From the NCBI GenBank assembly GCA_900758845.1, contig CAAESW010000044.1, forward strand, positions 1 through 7,521: 7,521 bases of DNA. The letters are read 5' to 3'. Each line of letters starts with the position of its first letter. Positions within the stretch are counted from its first letter, which is position 1. Position numbers and translations under genes: made by a program. The stretch is from an uncultured Collinsella sp. Lineage in GTDB: Bacteria > Actinomycetota > Coriobacteriia > Coriobacteriales > Coriobacteriaceae. Positions 1-6,557 of this stretch are shown here, one piece after another. The notes beneath the pieces were generated by a model. It saw only the letters and a list, made by a program, of their open reading frames with translations, did not search any database and had not been told where the DNA came from.

Positions 1-555
1 CCCCGGGGACGGACAAACCTCCTCCGTCTCGCCCGGTCGAGCGCCGCGGGCCAGGGCGTCCTGGTACTCCTTGACTGCTTTGATCCTCTGCATGGGCTTC
101 AGTCGCTCGAACATTGTGTTGCCGTGCAGGTGATCGATCTCGTGCTGCAGGCAAACGCAGAACAAATCGCCCGAGGCCTCGTAGCGAATCAGGTTGGCGT
201 TTAAGTCGTACGCCTCGACCACAACATGGTCGGGACGCTCGATCTCGCAGCTAATGCCAGGAATGGAAAGGCAACCCTCGCTAAAGGGCACCAGATGGTC
301 GCTCTGCTCCACGATCACGGGGTTAATGAGCACATACGGGTCGTAATCGCTCTTGTCGCTGTAGTTGCAGTCGATGGTGACGAGCTGAATGAGCTCGCCG
401 ATCTGCGGGGCAGCCAGGCCGCAGCCGCCGTTCTCGAACATCATCTTCTTCATCTTCTCGGCAAGCGCCTCGATCGCCGGGGTGATCTCATCGATGACGG
501 CACACTCCTGGCGCAGACGAGGGTCGGGCGACAGTACGATTCCGTTGGCTTCCAT
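1..555 (-). CDS. def: Peptide deformylase (C terminus cut by window edge)
   Basis: Metalloenzyme that removes the formyl group from the N-terminal formyl-methionine of new proteins at the ribosome exit. I translated this frame by hand; it is open for 185 codons to the window edge with no stop, so the C terminus is missing. All three family motifs are present. Motif 1, GCGLAAPQIG, is at residues 44-53. Motif 2, EGCLSIPG, is at 93-100 with metal ligand Cys95. Motif 3, HEIDH, is at 138-142 and supplies two His ligands and the catalytic Glu. Bacterial deformylases are usually about 150-190 residues, so little should be missing. An in-frame ATG at 559-561 would add two residues, but GAAAGG (562-567, minus strand) abuts it directly, whereas it lies 6 bases from the ATG at 553-555; I prefer the latter. 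The gene follows priA closely, in line with the common priA-def(-fmt) arrangement. Confidence 0.95.
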   Translation of the reverse strand, partial: MEANGIVLSPDPRLRQECAVIDEITPAIEALAEKMKKMMFENGGCGLAAPQIGELIQLVTIDCNYSDKSDYDPYVLINPVIVEQSDHLVPFSEGCLSIPGISCEIERPDHVVVEAYDLNANLIRYEASGDLFCVCLQHEIDHLHGNTMFERLKPMQRIKAVKEYQDALARGARPGETEEVCPSPG

Positions 556-561
556 GGCCAT

Positions 562-567
562 CCTTTC
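562..567 (-). promoter_or_regulatory. Ribosome binding site deciding the def start
   Basis: Minus-strand GAAAGG lies in the short gap after the priA stop codon. It is 6 bases from the ATG at 553-555 and 0 bases from the ATG at 559-561, so the inner ATG is favoured. Both ATGs are in the same frame and differ by only two residues. Confidence 0.6.
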
Positions 568-573
568 GGTTTG

Positions 574-3027
574 TTACATCAAATCATAGGCGTCGACGTC
601 AACGCTCACGCTCACGCCGCGCACAGAGCCCGCCTCTTTGAGGCAGGCGTCGATATCATCAGAGACATGGTACCCTACCGGCGACTTCACAAGCAGATGG
701 AAGCGGTAACGGTCCTTGGCTCTCTCGATTACACACGAAGCCGGGCCCAGCACCTGCGGCACGGCACTCCCCGCCCGCAAAAAGTCGGGCGCGGCGGCGT
801 GCCAGCGGCGCTTAAGAAGCTTTGCAATACGCCCGATGTAGTCTTGCGCGTCGTCTCGGTTCGCCGACCACACCAAAATGTTGACCAGGCGAACAAACGG
901 CGGGTACAGCGCGTCGCGGCGCTGGTCCAGGTCGTAGTCGGTAAAGATCGAACGGTCGTGCTCAGCGACGGCGCGAATGACCGGATCCTCGGGCAGGTAG
1001 GTCTGGATGATCACCTCGCCGGGGCGATCGCCGCGACCGGCACGGCCCGCCACCTGTTCCAGCAGGTCGTAGGCGCGCTCCCCTGCGCGGAAGTCCGGCA
1101 GCTTGAGGGCAAAGTCGGCATTGACCACGCCCACAAGCGTGACCTCGGGAAAATCGAGGCCCTTGGCGATCATCTGCGTGCCCAGCAGCACCGCACAATC
1201 GGCGGCATCGAACTGCTCGAGCAGCTTTTTGTGTGCGTCCTTGCCGCGCGTGGAATCGGCATCCATGCGAATGATGGCGACATCCTCGGGCAGCATCTGG
1301 TGCAGTGCGTCCTCGATCTGCTGCGTGCCCAGACCCATTTTTGCCAGGTAGCGACTGCCGCATTTGGGGCAACGGCTCGTAGGCGCGGGATACGGCTGCA
1401 CGCGCCAAGACGAACCGCATGTATGACACTGCAGCGTGTGCGTGCGCTCGTGATACGTAAGCGCGGTGGAGCAGTGGTTGCAGGTGGGGACGCAGCCGCA
1501 CTCGCGGCACATCAGGAATGGCGCAAAGCCACGGCGGTTATGCAACAGCACGGCCTTCTCGCGGCGCTCGACCACGCGTTCCAGGCCTTCCATCAGCGGC
1601 TTTGAGAACATGGAGCGGCTGCCGTAAGAAAACTCGCGGCGCAGGTCGGCAATGCGGACCGTGGGCAGCACGGCGTGTCCCGGGCGCTCGGGCATTTCCA
1701 CACGCGTCCAGGTGACACCGTTGTACGTACCGCGGCGGCAGCGGTCGAGGGCCTCGGCAGAAGGCGTGGCGGAGCCCAACACGAGTGGGCAGCGGTAGCG
1801 CCGAGCCATCTCGGACGCAACCTCGCGCGCATGGTAACGCGGACTGGAACCCTGCTTATAGCTGGTCTCGTGCTCCTCGTCGATGATGATGAGACCCAAA
1901 TCGCCGAGCGGGCAAAAGAGCGCCGAGCGGGCTCCCACGACCACGCGCGCGGCACCGCTGGCGACCATATCCCACTGGTCCAGGCGCTCGCCGGCCGAGA
2001 GGCGCGAATGGAACACGGCGACCGTCTCGCCAAAACGCGAGCGGAAGCGGCCGACGGTCTGGGCCGTCAGCGAGATCTCGGGTACGAGCACGCAGGCCGA
2101 ACGGCCGGCCGCCAGCACGCGCTCGATGGCGGAGAGGTACACCTCGGTTTTGCCGGAGCCGGTGACACCGTCGACCACCACCACGTCGCCATGAGCGTCC
2201 AGACGGGCGCGCTCAATCTGCGCGAGTGCCTGTTGCTGGCCTTTTGTAAGTGCGACCGGCGCCTTACCGCTTGCCGAGGACAGCGTGGTCTGCTCGCTGC
2301 AGCCACGCCACGCACGGCGCTCCTCCACCACCACGACGCCACGTTTTTCAAGCGCTTTGATGGTCGCCGACATGCTGTTATAGAGAAGGTTGAGGTCGCG
2401 TGTCGTGACCGGGCCGCACTGGAGCGCCTCGATGAGCTGACGCTGGCGGACCGCGGTCTTGGGCGGCGTATAGTCGAAGCCCTCGGGCGTAAGCATGACC
2501 CAGCGGTTTTGGATGGGTTTGACGGCAGGGCGCTCGACAGTCCACACGCCGTCGTCGCCTTTGACCACACGCGGGCTTCCACCCGGTGGCAAGAACAGGC
2601 GCAGGCACTCGGAAAGCGTCGCGACGTACTCGCGGCTCATCCAGCGTGCGATACGGGCGGCCTCTGCGGTAAACAGCGGCTTGCTGAGGATAGCCTCGAT
2701 AGGCTTGATACGCGCGGGATCGAGAGCGCTGTTGCCCTGCAGCTCGCCCAGCTCAAGCGCAATGTCGACGATATAGCCCGCGGCAGCACGGTTGCCAAAA
2801 TGGACCAGAACCGTGGATCCGATCTGCGCCTCGTAGGCAAGAGTTTCCGGGATGCCGTAGGCGAATGGCTCGGACAGCGCACGCGTCGGAATGTCCAGGA
2901 CTACGCTCGCGTAGGCGGCGACGGGCTCAGGTACAGGCTCGGACTTGGCCGGGGCAACAGCAGGCTCGGGCGTGGCCGGAGCCTGCTCCGGTTCCGGCGA
3001 ACCAAACAGCGACAGTTGCTCGGCCAT
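574..3027 (-). CDS. priA: Primosomal protein N' (replication restart helicase PriA)
   Basis: 3'-to-5' superfamily 2 DNA helicase that recognises abandoned forks and starts reloading of the replicative helicase. The chosen start gives 817 residues. Residues about 40-150 match the PriA 3'-DNA-binding domain. Walker A, GVTGSGKT, is at 287-294, the DEEH Walker B box at 383-386, GSATPS at 418-423, and motif VI, QVAGRAGR, at 658-665. Eight cysteines in four CxxC pairs (507/510, 516/519, 534/537, 553/556) form the expected two-zinc module. All catalytic elements look intact. The ATG at 3027 follows GGAGGT with 9 bases between. An in-frame TTG at 3066 would add 13 residues but sits in the T-run of the upstream terminator, so I rejected it. 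Residues 1-9 carry QLSLF, a sliding-clamp-binding consensus, followed by a Pro/Ala/Glu-rich stretch to about residue 40 that looks disordered. The def start lies 18 bases beyond the stop codon, so the two probably form an operon. Confidence 0.97.
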   Translation of the reverse strand: MAEQLSLFGSPEPEQAPATPEPAVAPAKSEPVPEPVAAYASVVLDIPTRALSEPFAYGIPETLAYEAQIGSTVLVHFGNRAAAGYIVDIALELGELQGNSALDPARIKPIEAILSKPLFTAEAARIARWMSREYVATLSECLRLFLPPGGSPRVVKGDDGVWTVERPAVKPIQNRWVMLTPEGFDYTPPKTAVRQRQLIEALQCGPVTTRDLNLLYNSMSATIKALEKRGVVVVEERRAWRGCSEQTTLSSASGKAPVALTKGQQQALAQIERARLDAHGDVVVVDGVTGSGKTEVYLSAIERVLAAGRSACVLVPEISLTAQTVGRFRSRFGETVAVFHSRLSAGERLDQWDMVASGAARVVVGARSALFCPLGDLGLIIIDEEHETSYKQGSSPRYHAREVASEMARRYRCPLVLGSATPSAEALDRCRRGTYNGVTWTRVEMPERPGHAVLPTVRIADLRREFSYGSRSMFSKPLMEGLERVVERREKAVLLHNRRGFAPFLMCRECGCVPTCNHCSTALTYHERTHTLQCHTCGSSWRVQPYPAPTSRCPKCGSRYLAKMGLGTQQIEDALHQMLPEDVAIIRMDADSTRGKDAHKKLLEQFDAADCAVLLGTQMIAKGLDFPEVTLVGVVNADFALKLPDFRAGERAYDLLEQVAGRAGRGDRPGEVIIQTYLPEDPVIRAVAEHDRSIFTDYDLDQRRDALYPPFVRLVNILVWSANRDDAQDYIGRIAKLLKRRWHAAAPDFLRAGSAVPQVLGPASCVIERAKDRYRFHLLVKSPVGYHVSDDIDACLKEAGSVRGVSVSVDVDAYDLM

Positions 3028-3036
3028 GGCCCCAGC

Positions 3037-3042
3037 ACCTCC
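3037..3042 (-). promoter_or_regulatory. Ribosome binding site deciding the priA start
   Basis: Minus-strand GGAGGT is 9 bases upstream of the ATG at 3025-3027. It favours this start over the in-frame ATG at 3043-3045, which lies upstream of the site, and over the TTG at 3064-3066. Confidence 0.65.
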
Positions 3043-3060
3043 CATCCCATTCGTCTTCAG

Positions 3061-3092
3061 AAACAAGAGCCCCGCTCGGGTGAACGGGGCTC
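3061..3092 (-). terminator. Intrinsic terminator after gltX, before priA
   Basis: On the minus strand an 8-bp GC-rich stem (GAGCCCCG at 3085-3092 pairing with CGGGGCTC at 3067-3074) with a 10-base loop is followed by TTGTTT. It begins 23 bases after the gltX stop codon. The T-run is short and broken by a G, so some read-through into priA-def is plausible; no convincing promoter is visible between this hairpin and priA. Confidence 0.8.
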
Positions 3093-3115
3093 GGATACGT
3101 GCGTTTACGCGGCTG

Positions 3116-4591
3116 CTACAGCGCCATCGTGCGGGCGCGGTCGATGCGCGCCAGGCAGTCGTCGCGGCCGACGAGCGCCATGGTCTCGCCCAGCGGAGGG
3201 CTCACCATGTTGCCGCAGACGGCAACGCGCACGGCCTGGAACACCACGCGCTTCTTAAGGTCCATCTGCTCGGGCAGCGGCTCAAGCGCGGCGTCGATGT
3301 TCGCGGCGGTCCACTCGGTGACGCCCTCGAGCGCGGCCTTGGCGGCATCCAGAATGGCACCCATGCCCTCCTTGGCCAGGCCCTTGTTGACGGACTTCTC
3401 GTCATACTCGAGCGTCTCGGCCGTAGCGAAGATGGGAGCGGCGACGGTCACGGCGTCGGCCGACATCTTGGTGCGCGGCTTGACGATGGCGGCAAGCGCG
3501 TCGATCCAATCCTCGCCGTACTCGACATTACCCTCGATGAGACCCGCCTCGTGCAGCTCGGGAACCATGATCTCGTCGGCAAACTGAGCATCGGACATGC
3601 CATTGATGTACTCGGCGTTGACCCAGTCGAGCTTCTTGGGGTCGAAGGTCGCCGGGTTCTTGGAGATGCGGTCGAGCGAGAACTTGCTGGCCAGGACATC
3701 GCGCGGGATGATCGTGGTTTCGCCGTCGAGCGACCAGCCGAGCAGCGCCAGGTAGTTGACAAAGGCGTCGGACAGGTAGCCGGCGTCGCGGTACTCCTCC
3801 ACCGAGGTGGCGCCGTGGCGCTTGGAGAGCTTTTTGCCGTCGGCGCCCAGGATCATGGAGATGTGAGCGAACGTGGGCACGGGAGCGCCGAGGGCCTCGT
3901 AGACCATGACCTGACGCGGGGTGTTGGACAGGTGGTCGTCGCCGCGGATGACGTGGGTGATCTTCATCATGGCGTCGTCGACGACGGTCGCGAAGTTATA
4001 CGTGGGCGTACCGTCGGAGCGGAAGATGACAAAGTCGTCGAGCTCCTTGGCGTCGAAGGTCACCTCTCCGTGGACGGCGTCGTGGATGACGACGTCGCCG
4101 CGGTCCTCGGGCACCTTGATGCGCAGGACGTAGGACTCCCCGGCCTCGATGCGGCGGCGGGCCTCCTCGGGATCAAGATCGCGGCAACGGCGCTGATAGC
4201 CCTGGAAGGGGTCCTTGCGCTCCTGCGCGGCCTTGCGGTCGGCGTCGAGCTGCTCCTTGGTGCAGAAGCAGGGATAGGCCTTGCCCTCGTCCCAAAGCTT
4301 CTGAGCGGCCTGCTTGTACAGGTCCAGGCGCTCGGTCTGGGCGTAGGGGCCAAAATCGCCGCCCACCTCGGGACCCTCGTCCCAGTCCAGGCCCAGCCAA
4401 CGCATGGCGCGCAGGATGATCTGCGTGTTCTCGTCGGTGGAGCGGGTGGGGTCGGTGTCGTCGATGCGCAGGATGAACGTGCCGCCGTTTGCGCGGGCGA
4501 AAGCCCAGTTATAGATAGCGGTGCGGGCGCCGCCGATGTGCAGCTTGCCCGTCGGTGAGGGTGCAAAGCGGACGCGAACGTCTGATGCCAT
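3116..4591 (-). CDS. gltX: Glutamyl-tRNA synthetase
   Basis: Class I aminoacyl-tRNA synthetase that attaches glutamate to its tRNA in the cytoplasm, using ATP. It is 491 residues, normal for bacterial GluRS. The Rossmann-fold signature RFAPSPTGKLHIGGART spans residues 8-24, with the HIGH-type motif at 18-21 (HIGG). The KMSKS-type loop is KLSKR at 254-258. Cys108, Cys110 and Cys136 resemble the zinc ligands of the E. coli enzyme. The C-terminal anticodon-binding region runs from about 320 to 491 and looks complete. The start at 4591 has GAGGAG 6 bases upstream and opens directly into the catalytic fold; an in-frame GTG at 4630 would add 13 unsupported residues. Whether this enzyme is discriminating or also charges tRNA-Gln cannot be told from this window. 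It is divergent from metK and followed by a terminator and then priA. Confidence 0.97.
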   Translation of the reverse strand: MASDVRVRFAPSPTGKLHIGGARTAIYNWAFARANGGTFILRIDDTDPTRSTDENTQIILRAMRWLGLDWDEGPEVGGDFGPYAQTERLDLYKQAAQKLWDEGKAYPCFCTKEQLDADRKAAQERKDPFQGYQRRCRDLDPEEARRRIEAGESYVLRIKVPEDRGDVVIHDAVHGEVTFDAKELDDFVIFRSDGTPTYNFATVVDDAMMKITHVIRGDDHLSNTPRQVMVYEALGAPVPTFAHISMILGADGKKLSKRHGATSVEEYRDAGYLSDAFVNYLALLGWSLDGETTIIPRDVLASKFSLDRISKNPATFDPKKLDWVNAEYINGMSDAQFADEIMVPELHEAGLIEGNVEYGEDWIDALAAIVKPRTKMSADAVTVAAPIFATAETLEYDEKSVNKGLAKEGMGAILDAAKAALEGVTEWTAANIDAALEPLPEQMDLKKRVVFQAVRVAVCGNMVSPPLGETMALVGRDDCLARIDRARTMAL

Positions 4592-4631
4592 GGAAATCTC
4601 CTCGATTGCAGGATGGATGTCTAACTGCACC

Positions 4632-4662
4632 AGTATAAAGCATCAAAGCAACCTCCGCACAA
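4632..4662 (-). promoter_or_regulatory. Candidate gltX promoter
   Basis: The minus strand has TATACT (4632-4637), a good -10 match, about 40 bases upstream of the gltX start. The only -35-like hexamer nearby is TTGTGC (4657-4662) with a long 19-base spacer. That hexamer lies inside the first 24-bp tandem copy, so the repeat may have altered this promoter. The -35 assignment is weak. Confidence 0.35.
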
Positions 4663-4700
4663 AGGGCACCGACCTACTCCGCACAAAGGGCACCGACCTA
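4653..4700. repeat. Two perfect 24-bp tandem copies
   Basis: The 24-base unit beginning CTCCGCACAAAGGG at 4653-4676 is repeated exactly at 4677-4700. Its end (CCGACCTA) runs into the CTCATTGGGG arm of the adjacent palindrome. The sequence flanking the third arm copy (GAGTAGGTGCGG, ending near 4832) is a shortened inverse of the same unit, so the tandem copies appear to belong to the terminal part of the repeat element. Confidence 0.9.
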
Positions 4701-4790
4701 CTCATTGGGGACAGACTTAAATGACCAGTCTTTGAGCAACCTGTCGGCATTTAGGTAAGACTGTTCGTTTAAGCCTGTCCCCAATGAGTA
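4699..4790. repeat. 92-bp imperfect palindrome, REP/MITE-like
   Basis: Positions 4699-4732 pair with 4757-4790: 31 of 34 positions are Watson-Crick (mismatches at 4715/4774, 4722/4767 and 4725/4764), with a 24-base loop at 4733-4756. The arms carry CATTGGGGACAG and its inverse CTGTCCCCAATG. Two inverted short arms around a loop is the geometry of REPINs, and such elements are often moved by Y1 (RAYT/IS200-like) transposases; that link is inference, since no transposase is in the window. There is no coding potential and no T-run that would make it a standard terminator. Confidence 0.85.
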
Positions 4791-4800
4791 CCCGGCCGGC

Positions 4801-4827
4801 CATTTATGTCTGTCCCCAATGAGTAGG
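4801..4827. repeat. Third, inverted copy of the palindrome arm
   Basis: This 27-base stretch is the inverse of 4697-4723 with one mismatch (4717/4807). It also shares 16 exact bases in direct orientation with the middle arm (4775-4790 versus 4810-4825). It is separated from the middle arm by a short segment containing GGCCGGCC. The left arm can therefore pair with either of two partners. Confidence 0.88.
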
Positions 4828-4838
4828 TGCGGAAAGGG

Positions 4839-4866
4839 TGTGAATGTTTGAATTACGCGCTATGAT
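4839..4866 (+). promoter_or_regulatory. Candidate metK promoter
   Basis: TATGAT at 4861-4866 is a good -10 match. The -35 candidate TGTGAA (4839-4844, 16-base spacer) is poor. This places transcription start near 4872, giving a leader of roughly 60 bases before metK. The promoter lies just outside the repeat block. Confidence 0.4.
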
Positions 4867-4867
4867 G

Positions 4868-4933
4868 TGCCCTTGCATAGAGAGCCCGGCGGAATGGTAA
4901 CGGTCGCCGGGACACGTTTTTGAAAGGACAATC
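4868..4933 (+). promoter_or_regulatory. Structured metK leader, possible cis-regulatory RNA
   Basis: A 7-bp GC stem (CCCGGCG at 4885-4891 with CGCCGGG at 4905-4911) closes a 13-base loop. Loop bases AACG (4899-4902) can pair with CGTT (4916-4919), which would make an H-type pseudoknot. Separately, TGCCCTT (4868-4874) can pair with AAGGACA (4924-4930) at six of seven positions, which would cover the Shine-Dalgarno AAAGGA (4923-4928). metK leaders are frequent sites of SAM-sensing riboswitches, but I could not match this one to a named class. The function is unproven. Confidence 0.35.
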
Positions 4934-6214
<1,281 letters not shown>

Positions 6215-6250
6215 GCTAACTCGAAAAGCTACAGCCAAAAACAACGCACC

Positions 6251-6290
6251 AAAAGAAGTACCGGCCCCAACCGGTACTTCTTTTTTATTT
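6251..6290 (+). terminator. Strong intrinsic terminator of metK
   Basis: A perfect stem of up to 14 bp (6251-6264 with 6271-6284, core GAAGTACCGG / CCGGTACTTC) with a six-base loop CCCCAA runs into a T-rich tract (6281-6290). It lies 36 bases after the metK stop codon. The A-run on the left side means it could also stop minus-strand transcripts. Confidence 0.95.
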
Positions 6291-6347
6291 AAACGGTGGT
6301 GAAGATGCTTCGATATGAGCCTACGCTGCGTCACCAGCTAATGAATT

Positions 6348-6378
6348 TTGCAGCACACGCGCCTCTACCATGTATCCT
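6348..6378 (+). promoter_or_regulatory. Weak candidate promoter for the serine dehydratase gene
   Basis: TTGCAG (6348-6353) is followed by TATCCT (6373-6378) with a 19-base spacer, or by TGTATC (6371-6376) with 17. Both are mediocre. If used, transcription would start almost exactly at the left arm of the palindrome, placing the whole hairpin in the 5' untranslated region. Confidence 0.22.
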
Positions 6379-6380
6379 TA

Positions 6381-6502
6381 GTTCCGAGGGCTTTGGTATT
6401 TGGTCGATCGCGAGTTCCGCACGAGCCGGAGAGCACTTAATGTGCTCTCCGTGCGAGCCAGGACTGTCCGAGCAGGCGACCAAATACCAAAGCCCTCGGA
6501 AC
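6381..6502. repeat. 122-bp palindromic element with perfect 26-bp arms
   Basis: Positions 6381-6406 and 6477-6502 are perfect inverted repeats of 26 bases (GTTCCGAGGGCTTTGGTATT at the outer end). The centre holds a second perfect 10-bp hairpin (CGGAGAGCAC at 6427-6436 with GTGCTCTCCG at 6442-6451, loop TTAAT). The stretches between outer and inner stems (6407-6426 and 6452-6476) do not pair well, but share a near-direct repeat, CCGCACGAGCC / CCGTGCGAGCC. No target-site duplication is visible at the edges, and there is no T-run after it. It is unrelated in sequence to the GGGGACAG palindrome. A non-autonomous mobile element, a structured RNA or a leader hairpin are all possible. Confidence 0.9.
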
Positions 6503-6525
6503 GGCGGGACAGAGTATGCCCCGCC
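6503..6525 (+). repeat. Small GC hairpin before the serine dehydratase gene
   Basis: GGCGGG (6503-6508) pairs with CCCGCC (6520-6525) across an 11-base loop, directly abutting the large palindrome and about 20 bases before the ribosome binding site. No T-run follows, so it is not an obvious terminator. Confidence 0.45.
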
Positions 6526-6557
6526 CCTCGGGACGACGGGATAGATAAGGAGCAGCC

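Larger units (their letters stand above)
4592..4933. other. Divergent gltX/metK intergenic region
   Basis: 342 bases with no credible gene. From left to right it holds the gltX leader and candidate promoter (to about 4662), two 24-bp tandem copies (4653-4700), a 92-bp imperfect palindrome (4699-4790), one more inverted arm copy (4801-4827), and then the candidate metK promoter and structured leader (4839-4933). The repeat block has the look of an insertion between two otherwise compact promoters. Confidence 0.8.
6215..6557. other. metK/serine dehydratase intergenic region
   Basis: 343 bases with no credible gene. It holds the metK terminator (6251-6290), about 90 unremarkable bases with a weak promoter candidate, the 122-bp palindrome (6381-6502), a small hairpin (6503-6525) and the serine dehydratase ribosome binding site, TAAGGAG (6546-6552). 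Short open frames across it on both strands are by-products of the palindrome and resemble no known protein. Confidence 0.8.

Noticed and set aside
226..1605. 459-codon plus-strand open frame opposite def and priA
   Set aside because: Antisense shadow of two certain genes in GC-rich DNA. The translation is Ala/Arg/His/Val-rich with no recognisable domain.
3028..3066. Longer PriA from the TTG at 3066 or ATG at 3045
   Set aside because: The TTG lies in the terminator T-run, and the GGAGGT site sits downstream of both, serving the ATG at 3027.
1675..3258. 527-codon plus-strand open frame opposite priA
   Set aside because: Antisense to intact PriA motifs and to the gltX terminator, with low-complexity Arg/Ala-rich composition.
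2945..4558. 537-codon plus-strand open frame opposite gltX
   Set aside because: Mirror of a complete glutamyl-tRNA synthetase. The Gly/Val/Asp/Leu-rich sequence is what antisense of this codon usage produces.
4653..4700. CRISPR-like repeats
   Set aside because: The copies are directly abutting with no spacers, there are only two, and no cas genes are present.
4592..4700. T-box leader for gltX
   Set aside because: The candidate promoter leaves only about 35 bases of leader, too short for a T-box, and no terminator/antiterminator pair is visible.
4699..4790. Integron attC site or rho-independent terminator
   Set aside because: No integrase or cassette structure is present, and neither side of the hairpin has a T-run.
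6381..6502. Retron msr-msd RNA
   Set aside because: The nested inverted repeats invite the idea, but there is no reverse transcriptase gene in the window, and the next gene is a serine dehydratase.
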